A stretch of DNA of 64,000 bases from Candidatus Deferrimicrobiaceae bacterium (lineage in GTDB: Bacteria; Desulfobacterota; Deferrimicrobia; Deferrimicrobiales; Deferrimicrobiaceae), in the NCBI GenBank assembly GCA_036504035.1, contig DASXVV010000006.1:354793-418792 (forward strand), in the 5' to 3' direction. The translations under genes and the position numbers were made by a program. Within the stretch, counting starts at the first letter, position 1; every line of letters begins with the position of its first letter. A model generated the notes under the pieces. It made no database searches, was not told the origin of the DNA, and saw only the letters and a program-made list of their open reading frames with translations. Below, piece after piece: positions 1-8,326 of this stretch.

Positions 1-1357
1 TGCCGGACGTCAGCGGCAGCCACACGGTGCCCTGCGTCGACTTGAGCAGCGTCCCGCCGTCGCCCGCCGCGACGAAGACCGCCGCGACGTTATCGAATGC
101 GACGCCCCGAAGATGGGGCCGGCCGGCAACATGCTGCGGCGCGCTCCAGATGCGGCCGTCGACCGAGGTCGACGTCGCCCCGTTGTCGCCCACGGCGACG
201 TACCCGCCGTTTCCCCAGGCGATCGACGAGAAGCGATCGGTGGTCCCGGTGCGATACGTCGACCAGGCCGCGCCGTCGTCCGACGCAAAAAAGGCGCCGT
301 TGTCGCCCGCGGCGACGAAGCGGCCGGCCGCGAAGCAGGCGGCCCGGAACGATCCGGAAAAACCGACGCCGCCTCCCTGCCAGGTCGTCCCGTCCGGGGA
401 TGTCACGATCGTGCCCCCGCTGCCTACGGCGACGAAGCGTCCGTTGCCGTAGGCCACGCGCGCGAGCGACGCGAAGATCCCGAGGCCGTGGTCGGTCCAG
501 GTAATGCCCCGATCGTCGGACGTGAGGACGGCGCCTTCGTCGCCGACGGCGACGAAACGCCCGTTGCCGGCCGTGACGCCGTTCAGCCCCTTCACCCCTC
601 CCGCGCCGCCGCCGGCGGTCCAGGTGCCGATTTCGGTCGCCACGCAGCGCCAGGGGCGTCCCGAGGCGCCGACCAAGACGAAAACGCCATTATCCCAGGC
701 GATCCCGCGCAGGTCGTTCGGATAATCCACGGTCCAGATACTCCACTGGTCGCCCCAGGCCGAGATATGGAAGTACCCACCGTCCTGAACGGCGATGAAG
801 CGGCCGATGCCGTAGGGGGCGGGGGAGCCCTCGGGAGCGATATCCCGAAACGTCTGGGTCTTCCACGCGGCGGTGCGGGTCCAGGCAATGCCGTCGTAGG
901 AGCCGTAGATCGCGCCGCCCTCGCCGACGGCCACCGCCTTGCCCTCGACCCGGGCCGCCACGGAATAGAGCGTCATCGTGTTGTCGATGGTCCGCGGGGT
1001 CCAGATGGCGCCGTCGGGCGACGTGGCCACGAACCCGTTGTCGCCGACCACGACGTACCAGGGCGCCACCGGCGGCTGCGCCGTCGGGAGGCCGGGCGAT
1101 CGGGCCACCCCGCGGAGGTCGCGCGTCGTGCCGGAACTGCGCGTCGTCCAGCTCAGCCCGTCCGTCGACGTCAGGATCGTGCCTCCCGCGCCGACGGCGA
1201 CGAACTGCCCCCCGGCGAAGACCAGGCCGTGGAAGGCGATCCCCTGCGGCGCCGGGTTGCGAAGGTGGGCGTGCGCCGGGCCGGACGGCGGCAGCGCCGG
1301 CAGCAGGAGCGTGACAAGGCATGCGACAAGGAATACGAGACGGCGCGGCAGGGTCAT
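1..1357 (-). CDS. Secreted beta-propeller (YCF48/BNR-like repeat) protein, partial
   Basis: The frame is open from an ATG at 1357 to the left edge, so the C-terminus lies outside; 452 codons are visible. Residues 1 to about 30 form a signal peptide (basic start, leucine-rich core, Ala-rich cleavage region). After it about ten repeats of roughly 40 residues follow, each built on a pattern like FVAVGDNGxIxTSxDGxxW (for example RFVAVGSGGTIVTSPDGTTW). This resembles YCF48/Asp-box propeller blades. GGGAG lies just upstream of the start. The gene follows the multihaem cytochrome gene on the same strand, but a strong hairpin lies between them. Function is unknown; an exported or surface binding or assembly role is inferred from fold and context. 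Confidence 0.7.
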   Translation of the reverse strand, partial: MTLPRRLVFLVACLVTLLLPALPPSGPAHAHLRNPAPQGIAFHGLVFAGGQFVAVGAGGTILTSTDGLSWTTRSSGTTRDLRGVARSPGLPTAQPPVAPWYVVVGDNGFVATSPDGAIWTPRTIDNTMTLYSVAARVEGKAVAVGEGGAIYGSYDGIAWTRTAAWKTQTFRDIAPEGSPAPYGIGRFIAVQDGGYFHISAWGDQWSIWTVDYPNDLRGIAWDNGVFVLVGASGRPWRCVATEIGTWTAGGGAGGVKGLNGVTAGNGRFVAVGDEGAVLTSDDRGITWTDHGLGIFASLARVAYGNGRFVAVGSGGTIVTSPDGTTWQGGGVGFSGSFRAACFAAGRFVAAGDNGAFFASDDGAAWSTYRTGTTDRFSSIAWGNGGYVAVGDNGATSTSVDGRIWSAPQHVAGRPHLRGVAFDNVAAVFVAAGDGGTLLKSTQGTVWLPLTSG

Positions 1358-1388
1358 CGGGATCGCTCCCCGGGTTGGTTTAAGAAAC

Positions 1389-1419
1389 GGGGCGGGCCGG
1401 CAAGGTGCCGGCCCGCCCC
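1389..1419 (-). terminator. Rho-independent terminator after the multihaem cytochrome gene
   Basis: A perfect 14-bp GC-only-plus-one stem (1389-1402 with 1406-1419) closes a 3-base loop. Read on the minus strand the stem is followed by GTTTCTT. It sits between the cytochrome stop (1447) and the propeller start (1357), so it should end or attenuate transcription between them. Confidence 0.75.
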
Positions 1420-1446
1420 CGAGTCTGTTGCCTGGTGCCGGTGGCT

Positions 1447-3240
1447 CTAGTGGCAGCCGCTCGACGGCGTCGTGCAGTTCGACTGGCTCGAACCGAACGG
1501 AACGTAGTTCAGCGACGAGAGGATCGAGGCCCGCGCCAGGCCGGCCGGGATCGCCCGGTCGGTCAGCGTTCCCCAGTGGTTCACCAACGCCATGTTGTGG
1601 CAGTTGGTGCAACCGCGGCCCGCGTGGCTCGTGTGCTGCACGAACGCCGTGTTCACCAGGTCGTTGAACTGCGGCGACGCCGTGACGCGGACCCGGTGGC
1701 ACGCCGTGCAGACGAGTGCCGCGGGGGTCCTCTGCCAGTCGGGCGTCGTCTGGCCGCCGTGGCAGATCGTCGCGGTGCACGTCCGCGTGGTGGCGCCCGT
1801 ATAGCCGAACGTACCCGACTGGGCGTTGTAGCCGGTGGCGAACGCGACCTGGAGGATGGTGTCGAAGTGGAGCACGCTCGTCATCCCGGCGCCAGTGTGG
1901 CAGACCGCACAGTTGCCGGTCACCCCCGCCAGCGCGTTGTGTTTCGCGTGCGCCCCCCCGATGTTCGGGAAAACCCCCGCGGGCTGGGTCAGCGGCGGCG
2001 TCCCCGGCGGCGGGTTGCCGTGACACGACCGGCAGTCGGCCGGGTGCGACGCCAGCGCCTCGCCGGTGTGACACTGGGCGCAGGCGGGACCGGCACCGGT
2101 CCCGGAGCCGCCCGCCAGGGTCGGTCCGTGGCAGGTCGACGTGCCGCTCGTCGCGGCGCAGGAAGCGGTGCCCGCGCGGGCCGCGGGCGCGTGCGCCTGC
2201 AGCCAGCCGGCCCCGTGCCCGGAGGCTCCCGGGAAGGGCGGGTGACAGTTGTGGCAGACCGGCTGGTGCCCGAACTTGTTGTACGTCGCGTGGCAGTTGA
2301 CGCAGACGGCCTGGACTGCGCTGTTCATGATCAAAAGCTGGTGGTGGTTCGCAAGTCCGTGAGACCACGTGTTATCTAGCACAGGGGGGTTTCTCTTCGG
2401 TCCCGTAAAATGACATGTATTTGAACATTTTTGACTAGTTGACGATGTGTCATGACAGTTGACGCAACGTGGGGAATTTTGGGTTGAGGCAGTCCCATGC
2501 CATAAATAGTTAGCGTTTGGATCAAGTTGATTTCTAAAGGTGCAGTCCAGCCAGCTCGCCGGGTGGAACGCCGGGCCGCCGGCGTGGCAGGTGAGGGCGC
2601 CGCGGGTCGCCGCGGAACAGGAGACGCCGCTCTTCCCGCCCGTGAGCGTGTTGTCGACGGGCGGATTCACGGCGTGGCACGGCCGGCACGAGGCGCCTTT
2701 GTCGGCGAACGTCGCCGCCTGGTGCGCCGAGACGGTGTCGGGAACCGCGGTGTCGTTCACCACCCAGGTCGCCGCCAGCAGCAGGTGGTCGGGGCCGGCC
2801 GTGTGGCATGCGCCGAATGCGCCGAACGACGCAGCGTAGCACGACAGGTTACTCGTGCCGCCCCGCAGGTCGGCCCCGTGGCAGAGCTGGCAGCTCGCGA
2901 GGTTGGTCTTCGCCCGCAGGAAGTGGACGTTGTCGACCCAGGCCTGGGTGCCGTGGCCCGGCCCGCCGGCGTGGCAGGCGATCCCGTTGAAGGACGCGGC
3001 CGAGCACGACACGCCGCTGGTCCCGCCCTTCAGGTCGACGCCGTGGCAGGGGGTGCAGCCCGACGTGTCGCGCAGCGCGAAAGTCGGGTGCGTCGTCACG
3101 AAATCGGCCGGGTGCCCCTTGACGGGGTCGTAGGGCACGGCGTTGTTGACGGTCCCCGTGCACCCCGCGGCGAGCAGCGCCGCGAGCAGCACCAGGACGG
3201 GGATCAGGCCGGACCGGCCGGCGGGCGCCGCTATGGTCAT
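1447..3240 (-). CDS. Multihaem c-type cytochrome lipoprotein (Geobacter CxxxxCH/CxxCH type)
   Basis: A 597-residue protein. The ATG at 3240 is preceded by AGGAGAG at good spacing. It begins with a lipoprotein signal (LLAAGC, lipid-acceptor Cys27), so it is predicted to be exported and lipid-anchored. Eleven canonical CxxCH haem c motifs are visible (first CTPCH, last CTNCH). Seven further Cys...CysHis pairs have longer spacers (Cx3CH to Cx10CH), including a CTATICH followed by CTACH as in the Geobacter CxxxxCH/CxxCH family. The N-terminal third holds three related units, each a CxxCH followed by a GGxSxxSC...CH segment. It is the last gene before a terminator in a barrel / five-haem / multihaem series. 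An outer-membrane electron-transfer role is inferred. The reading frame could extend upstream, but that part overlaps the previous gene and has no signal. Confidence 0.85.
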   Translation of the reverse strand: MTIAAPAGRSGLIPVLVLLAALLAAGCTGTVNNAVPYDPVKGHPADFVTTHPTFALRDTSGCTPCHGVDLKGGTSGVSCSAASFNGIACHAGGPGHGTQAWVDNVHFLRAKTNLASCQLCHGADLRGGTSNLSCYAASFGAFGACHTAGPDHLLLAATWVVNDTAVPDTVSAHQAATFADKGASCRPCHAVNPPVDNTLTGGKSGVSCSAATRGALTCHAGGPAFHPASWLDCTFRNQLDPNANYLWHGTASTQNSPRCVNCHDTSSTSQKCSNTCHFTGPKRNPPVLDNTWSHGLANHHQLLIMNSAVQAVCVNCHATYNKFGHQPVCHNCHPPFPGASGHGAGWLQAHAPAARAGTASCAATSGTSTCHGPTLAGGSGTGAGPACAQCHTGEALASHPADCRSCHGNPPPGTPPLTQPAGVFPNIGGAHAKHNALAGVTGNCAVCHTGAGMTSVLHFDTILQVAFATGYNAQSGTFGYTGATTRTCTATICHGGQTTPDWQRTPAALVCTACHRVRVTASPQFNDLVNTAFVQHTSHAGRGCTNCHNMALVNHWGTLTDRAIPAGLARASILSSLNYVPFGSSQSNCTTPSSGCH

Positions 3241-3266
3241 CGCATCTCTCCTCATCATCGTCGCCC

Positions 3267-3737
3267 TCACTTGTGGCAGGCCCGGCAGCGGCCGTCGGCC
3301 CGGTTGCCGTGGCAGCGCACGCACGAGCCGGGGTCGACCCGGCCGTCGATGCGGTGCTGCAGGATGTAGTCGCCCCGGTGCGGCAGCATCCGGTCGGGAC
3401 GGTCGGCGTTGCGCGTCGCGGGCGTCATCTCGGGCCGGCGGGAATGGCACTCGGCGCAGAATGCCGGCTTGTGGCACGAGGCGCACAGGTTCTGCCCCTG
3501 CCGGGCGTAGAAGCCGTGCTGCTTGACGAAGACCGTGGAATGCTTGAAGACCGCATAGGTCTTGAGCGTCCCGGCCGAGATGTCGGAGTGGCACTCGGAG
3601 CAATCGGCCCGGATGCCCGACAGCTCTTCGGGATGTTTCGGGGGCACCGAGGCCGTCTTCGACAGCACCGAGCAGCCCGCCGCGAACGCCAGGGCAAGCG
3701 CCCCGGCCAGAAGAAGTAGGGTCGCGCGCCGCATCAT
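3267..3737 (-). CDS. Five-haem c-type cytochrome lipoprotein
   Basis: A 156-residue protein. The start overlaps the stop of the barrel gene by four bases (ATGA) and has GGGAGG seven bases upstream, implying translational coupling. The signal ends in LAFAAGC (Cys22), a lipobox. Five haem c motifs are at residues 46-50 (CSECH), 85-89 (CASCH), 94-98 (CAECH), 139-143 (CVRCH) and 151-155 (CRACH). Extra histidines (66, 74, 120, 128) could be distal ligands. It is likely a periplasm-facing electron carrier working with the adjacent barrel and the larger cytochrome. No catalytic domain is visible. Confidence 0.85.
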   Translation of the reverse strand: MMRRATLLLLAGALALAFAAGCSVLSKTASVPPKHPEELSGIRADCSECHSDISAGTLKTYAVFKHSTVFVKQHGFYARQGQNLCASCHKPAFCAECHSRRPEMTPATRNADRPDRMLPHRGDYILQHRIDGRVDPGSCVRCHGNRADGRCRACHK

Positions 3738-5077
3738 TTCAAGCCTCCCGCGCCGATGCCGAAGTTGTAGGCCACCTTGAGCATGCCGGCGTAATCGTTG
3801 TTGAGCCGCGGGCTCTTCGTGTAAGTCACGTCGCCCGACAGCTTCAGGTCGGGACGGAGCTGGTAGCCGGCCGAGGCGACCGCCTGCACCGCATCCTTCC
3901 GTCCGGGGGCGTCGGCGAAGACTTCCTTGTAGCGCTGGGTGAGAAGGTCGAACGCCAACCGGAGGTCGGCGGGGCTCCACATGCCGTAGATCCGGTATTC
4001 GGAATATTCGTTCTCGGGCCGGTCGCCCGTCATGACCGCCGCGGAAGCGCCCACCGAATCCTTCTTGTCGTTCCAGATCCAGCGAAGCCCCGCCTCGCCG
4101 CGGTTCCCCGTGCCGGGGTCTGCCGCGTCGTGGCGGACGTTTTTCAGCCCTCCCTCGAGCACCAGCCCCTTGACGAATTCCCAGTCGAGCGTGACGAACG
4201 CCACCCGGACGTTGTCGTTGTTGTCGAACCCGGCGACGGTCGTGTGGAACGCGGGGTTGAGCGCCCCCTGGAACAGGTTGCGATAGTCGTAGCTTTCATA
4301 GCCGGCCAGCACGTCCATCCCCGCGCCCGGCACCAGCCGGACCGTGTAGCGCTGGTTCGCGAATCCCTTGGTGGAGAGGTTGTAAGACGCTTGCCCGTTG
4401 AATTCGATCGGACCGCCCGGTCGTAGCCACAGGTCGGCGCCGGCCAGCGTGCGATTGCCCGTCGCGCCGTCGCCCTTGGGGAAATCGCCCGACTCCTGCA
4501 GGAAGCTTGCCCCGAGCTCGGCGAATCCGGAGGCTGCATAGAAGGCGCGACCGCCGTAGAGCGCGCGGCCCGTCTTGTAGATGCCGCCCCCCTGTTCGAC
4601 CGGCTTGCCCGCGAAGAGCGCCGCGCCGAACCCGGGAGCCGTGCGCCCCTTGACGAAGACGCCGTCGATCGTGTCGGCCGCGACCCCCTCGACGAGGAAG
4701 AAGCGGCCCAGCTTTGCCTCGGCGTTGCCTTCCGGATGACGGTAGTCGAAGTATGCCGCGTCGAAATCGCCACCCGTTCGGCCGCTGCCCGTCTCGTTCT
4801 CGAGGTCGAGCCGCCCCCACCCGGCGAAGTGGAACGCCAGCGGCAGGTCGCCCGACAGCTGCGTCGCATCGCCCGACAGGTACTCGTAGACCGGCAGGAA
4901 CCGGTCTTTTCCGCCGGACGCGACGTCCCGCTGGTAGCTCCTCAGGTAGGTCGTGGACGAGAACGTCGCTTCCGCAGCCTCGGCCGGGCGCAGCGGCAGC
5001 GCGAGGAGACCGATGCAGGCGGAAAGCAGGGCAAACGTCCACATCCGGAGTCGGGCTCCGGCACGCGAAGGTCTCAT
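3734..5077 (-). CDS. Outer-membrane beta-barrel protein (putative conduit porin)
   Basis: A 447-residue protein. The ATG at 5077 has GGGGGA upstream. A signal peptide of about 35 residues ends near AEAAEA. The mature part is a long run of short amphipathic stretches with alternating polar and apolar residues, Gly/Asp/Asn turns and many aromatics, and has no transmembrane helix. It ends in a strand-like segment (MLKVAYNFGIGAGG) rather than a classical terminal Phe. This fits an outer-membrane barrel of intermediate size, similar to the porins of porin-cytochrome complexes. It is first in the series with the two cytochrome lipoproteins and overlaps the next gene by four bases. The specific conduit role is inferred from context. 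Confidence 0.7.
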   Translation of the reverse strand: MRPSRAGARLRMWTFALLSACIGLLALPLRPAEAAEATFSSTTYLRSYQRDVASGGKDRFLPVYEYLSGDATQLSGDLPLAFHFAGWGRLDLENETGSGRTGGDFDAAYFDYRHPEGNAEAKLGRFFLVEGVAADTIDGVFVKGRTAPGFGAALFAGKPVEQGGGIYKTGRALYGGRAFYAASGFAELGASFLQESGDFPKGDGATGNRTLAGADLWLRPGGPIEFNGQASYNLSTKGFANQRYTVRLVPGAGMDVLAGYESYDYRNLFQGALNPAFHTTVAGFDNNDNVRVAFVTLDWEFVKGLVLEGGLKNVRHDAADPGTGNRGEAGLRWIWNDKKDSVGASAAVMTGDRPENEYSEYRIYGMWSPADLRLAFDLLTQRYKEVFADAPGRKDAVQAVASAGYQLRPDLKLSGDVTYTKSPRLNNDYAGMLKVAYNFGIGAGGLK

Positions 5078-5222
5078 TGCTTCCCCCAATGAATACTGGA
5101 ATGGGCGACATTGTAACAGACGAACGGCAAAGATCATACGCCCGGAAAAACACGCCCGGCGGAAATCGCGGTACACTGTCGTCTGGTCAAAAAAACGATC
5201 CCCTGCGCCAAGGAGACCTGCC

Positions 5223-6026
5223 ATGCACCGCCCGAAGGTTGCCATCCCGACGATCCTCACCCTGACGCTCCTCGCCCTCGCGCTGAGGCCGGCGCCCGCG
5301 CGCGCTTTCATGGAAAACGGCTGCGGCACCGGCAAATGCGTCGACTGCCATTCGCTGACCGTCGAGGAGGCCTCCCGCCTGGTCAAGCCGCTCGAGATCG
5401 ACCGGGTCACCGAGGTCCACGAGAGCCCCGTCCAGGGGCTGTGGGCGGTGGAGGCCGAAAAGGGGGGCGCCAAGGGGACGATCTTCATCGACTACGGGAA
5501 GAAGCACGTCCTCCAGGCCCAGATCCTCCGGCTCGACACGAAGGAAAACGTGACGAGCATCCGGAAAGTCGACCCGACGAAGATTTCGCTGGCAGGCGCG
5601 CTGCTGATCGGACGGCCGGAGGCGACCAAAAAGATCATCGTCTTCAGCGATCCCGACTGCCATTTCTGCGCGAACCTCCACGGCGCGATCAAGGCCGTCG
5701 TGGAAAAAACGCCAGACGTGGCGTTCCAGCTCCTGCTCTTCTCCCGGAACAACGACCCCGCCTCGATCCGGAAGGCGGAGGCCGTGATGTGCACGAAGTC
5801 GCTCTCGATGCTCGACAACGCCTATGCCGGCAAGCCCATTCCCGCCCCCGAATGCAAGACCGACGCGGTGACCGAAAACGCGAAGGCCGCCTTGGCCGCC
5901 GGCGTCAGCGGCACGCCGGTCCTGATCATGCCCGACGGCCGCATGATCCCCGGCTACCGGGATGCCGACGCGATCCTCCGCCTCCTGAAGGAGGGAGAGC
6001 CCCCCGCCGGAAAGCCCGCCAAGTAG
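5223..6026 (+). CDS. DsbC-like thioredoxin-fold protein with an N-terminal haem motif
   Basis: A 267-residue protein. The ATG at 5223 has AAGGAG upstream. A signal peptide covers residues 1-28. Just after cleavage is a Cys-rich segment (Cys34, then CVDCH at 39-43) carrying a canonical haem c motif. The C-terminal half is a thioredoxin fold with the active site CHFC at 146-149 (preceded by FSDPD) and a cis-proline loop SGTPVLI, as in DsbC/DsbG. It probably reduces or isomerises disulfides in the periplasm. It is divergent from the cytochrome-barrel genes, so a role in handling cytochrome cysteines is plausible but inferred. Whether the CxxCH binds haem cannot be told from sequence. Confidence 0.8.
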   Translation: MHRPKVAIPTILTLTLLALALRPAPARAFMENGCGTGKCVDCHSLTVEEASRLVKPLEIDRVTEVHESPVQGLWAVEAEKGGAKGTIFIDYGKKHVLQAQILRLDTKENVTSIRKVDPTKISLAGALLIGRPEATKKIIVFSDPDCHFCANLHGAIKAVVEKTPDVAFQLLLFSRNNDPASIRKAEAVMCTKSLSMLDNAYAGKPIPAPECKTDAVTENAKAALAAGVSGTPVLIMPDGRMIPGYRDADAILRLLKEGEPPAGKPAK

Positions 6027-6045
6027 CCCCCAGGAGGAATTCCCT

Positions 6046-6525
6046 TTGCCCGCAGCCGCTGCCGCCCTCTACCGCATCGCCCTCGCCCTCTGGCTGGGCG
6101 GGATGACCGTCTACACGTTCGTCATGACCCCGATCATTTTCAAGGCCTACGGCCGGGACGCAGCCGGCGCGATCGTCGGCACGATGATGCCGACTTACTT
6201 CCGTTACATCGTCGTGCTGGTTTCCCTGGCGATCGCGGCAAGGCTGCTGGCGGGCGAGGCCGGGCCCGGCGTCTGCCGGATCGTCGGTACGGGCCTGCTG
6301 GCTTCGGCGCTGTTCGTCTCGGCCTACCACACCTTCGTCCTGCTGCCGCAGATCGAGTCGGTCAAGAAGGAGGTCGTCTCGTTCGAGACCACCCCGAAGG
6401 ACGCCCCCGCCCGCAAGGCCTTCTCGCGGCTGCACGGCGTCTCGATGGCGCTGAACCTGCTGCTCCTCGCGGAAGGGCTCGTGCTGGTCGCGGGCGCGGA
6501 CTGGTTCCGGAGGCCCTCCCCGTGA
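6046..6525 (+). CDS. DUF4149-family membrane protein
   Basis: A 159-residue protein with a TTG start at 6046, chosen because a strong AGGAGGAA lies seven bases upstream. Four hydrophobic helices are visible (about residues 5-25, 45-65, 73-97 and 130-150). The polar loop before the last helix carries the conserved-looking LHG segment. The pattern fits DUF4149 (TMEM205-like) small membrane proteins, whose role is unknown. It follows the DsbC-like gene by 19 bases and its stop overlaps the GTG of the next gene, so the three are probably co-transcribed. Confidence 0.7.
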   Translation: MPAAAAALYRIALALWLGGMTVYTFVMTPIIFKAYGRDAAGAIVGTMMPTYFRYIVVLVSLAIAARLLAGEAGPGVCRIVGTGLLASALFVSAYHTFVLLPQIESVKKEVVSFETTPKDAPARKAFSRLHGVSMALNLLLLAEGLVLVAGADWFRRPSP

Positions 6526-7418
6526 CGCTCGACCCGGACCTGACCGACCAGCTCAAGCGCGTCCTGACCTCGCTCGAGCGGATGCTGCCCAAGCCGATCC
6601 CCGAGATCAACTGGGAGTCGGTGCCCGCCGCCAACTGGCGCCGCCACGGCTTTTCGGGCACCCTCGAGCCGATCCCGGAAATCGAGTCCATCCACCTCGA
6701 CGACCTGCTCGGAATTTCCGAGCAGAAGCAGGCGATCGAGGACAACACGCGCCAGTTCCTCGCGGGGCTCCCGGCCAACAACGCCCTGCTCTGGGGCACG
6801 CGGGGCACCGGGAAGTCGTCGCTCGTCCGGGCGCTGCTCCACAAGTACGCGCCGAAAGGGCTTCGCGTCATCCAGGTCGACAAGGACGATCTGGTCCACC
6901 TGCCCGAGATCGTCGATGCCATCAAGGGACGCCCCTGCCGATTCATCCTCTTCTCCGACGACCTGTCGTTCGAGGCGGGCGACTCCGGCTACAAGATGCT
7001 CAAGAGCGCGCTCGACGGCTCGGTCTACGCGCCGCCCGAGAACGCGCTGATCTACGTCACGTCCAACCGGCGACACCTGCTGCCCGAATACGAGAGCGAC
7101 AACCGGGGGGCGATGATGGTCAACAACGAGGTGCACCACGGCGAGGCGATCGAGGAGAAGATCTCCCTGTCCGGCCGCTTCGGGCTTTGGGTCGGCTTCC
7201 ACCCGTTCAGCCAGGACCAGTACCTCGAGGTGACGCGCCAATGGGTGGGCAAATTGTGCGGGAAGCTCGGGAAGCCGCTCGCGTGGTCGAAGGAGGCGGA
7301 GGGCGCGGCGATCCTCTGGTCGCAGAAGAAGGGGGACCGCAGCGGCCGCATCGCGTACCAGTTCGCCAGCCACTGGGTCGGGCAGGAGCTGCTCCGTAGC
7401 GGGGCGGGAAGCCGTTAG
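6522..7418 (+). CDS. DUF815-family AAA+ ATPase
   Basis: A 298-residue protein with a GTG start overlapping the preceding stop (GTGA). It has the Walker A motif GTRGTGKSS (about residues 91-99), the Walker B-like FILFSDDLSF, and the sensor-like IYVTSNRRHL with a following arginine, all typical of DUF815 predicted ATPases. The N-terminal 60 residues contain the usual LDDLLGI lead-in. Length matches the family (about 280-300). The role is unknown; related proteins are called ATP-binding proteins of unclassified function. It is cytosolic, with no signal or membrane segment. Confidence 0.85.
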   Translation: MTLDPDLTDQLKRVLTSLERMLPKPIPEINWESVPAANWRRHGFSGTLEPIPEIESIHLDDLLGISEQKQAIEDNTRQFLAGLPANNALLWGTRGTGKSSLVRALLHKYAPKGLRVIQVDKDDLVHLPEIVDAIKGRPCRFILFSDDLSFEAGDSGYKMLKSALDGSVYAPPENALIYVTSNRRHLLPEYESDNRGAMMVNNEVHHGEAIEEKISLSGRFGLWVGFHPFSQDQYLEVTRQWVGKLCGKLGKPLAWSKEAEGAAILWSQKKGDRSGRIAYQFASHWVGQELLRSGAGSR

Positions 7419-7487
7419 TCCGCATTCGCCCGGTTCCGGCCTGATCTACAATAGAGAAGAAACCCATTTTGCCGCAGGAGACCTGAC

Positions 7488-8312
7488 ATGGCTGGCCTGA
7501 CCGTCGACGAATCCCGCTGCACGCTCTGCAACCTGTGCGCCTCCGACTGCCCCGCCAACGTCATCGTCCTGCCCGACACCGGGTTACCGCAATATGTGGC
7601 CGGCGGCGAGACGCGCTGCTACCTGTGCGGCCATTGCGAGGCGATCTGCCCGACCGCGGCGATCGTCGTCGACGACCCGCGCCTCGACCCGCGCATCGTG
7701 CCCGCAGGCGACGTCGACATTCTCCCCGAGAAGCTTGGAAGCTACCTCCGGATGCGGCGCTCGGTCCGAAAATACCGGCAGGCGCCGGTCGACCGGGCCG
7801 TCATCGAGCAGGTGATGGAGATCGTCCGCTACGCCCCAACCGCGGTCAACCGGCAGCCGCTCCACTGGCTGATCATCCATGACACGGTGGAGCTGCGCCG
7901 CCTGACCGGGCTCGCGGTCGACTGGATGCGGCACATGGCCAAGTCCGCTTCGCCGACGAGCGCAGGATTCGATTTCGCGGGGATGGCGAAGCTGTGGGAT
8001 TCGGGCGGCGGCGATCCCGTCTGCCGCCTGGCGCCGCACCTGGTCGTGGTCCACGCGCGCCAGGACGCCCCCACGGCGTCGGGCGACGCCTATATCGCCC
8101 TCGCGCATCTCGACACCGTCGCGCCGTCGTTCGGGCTGGGCGCCTGCTGGGCCGGCCTGTTCCAGGCCGCCGCCGCGAACTGGCCCCCGCTGCGCGAGGC
8201 GCTGGCACTGCCCGACGGCCACGTCCCGCTCTACGCGATGATGCTGGGCATCCCGGCGGTGCGCTACCAACGTCCGCCCAAGCGCAACCCGCTCGCCATC
8301 GCCTGGCGGTAG
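7488..8312 (+). CDS. Ferredoxin-nitroreductase fusion protein
   Basis: A 274-residue protein. The ATG at 7488 has CAGGAG upstream, and a TACAAT sequence at 7447-7452 could be a -10 element. Residues 1-60 hold two [4Fe-4S] motifs: Cys11, 14, 17, 21 and Cys44, 47, 50, 54. From about residue 85 a nitroreductase fold begins (RRSVRKYRQAPV, RYAPTAVNRQPLHW), with the typical FMN-binding Arg/Ser pattern and a C-terminal MMLGIPAVRYQRPPKR segment. Such fusions are common in anaerobes, where the ferredoxin part may feed electrons to flavin. The substrate is unknown. It stands alone before the lipid-transport genes. Confidence 0.88.
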   Translation: MAGLTVDESRCTLCNLCASDCPANVIVLPDTGLPQYVAGGETRCYLCGHCEAICPTAAIVVDDPRLDPRIVPAGDVDILPEKLGSYLRMRRSVRKYRQAPVDRAVIEQVMEIVRYAPTAVNRQPLHWLIIHDTVELRRLTGLAVDWMRHMAKSASPTSAGFDFAGMAKLWDSGGGDPVCRLAPHLVVVHARQDAPTASGDAYIALAHLDTVAPSFGLGACWAGLFQAAAANWPPLREALALPDGHVPLYAMMLGIPAVRYQRPPKRNPLAIAWR

Positions 8313-8326
8313 CCGCGACCATCCCG

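Noticed and set aside
5078..5222. Possible cyclic di-GMP (GEMM) riboswitch ahead of the barrel gene, as seen before some Geobacter cytochromes
   Set aside because: The conserved GEMM core sequences are not present in either orientation; only an unsupported TACAAT sequence is seen.
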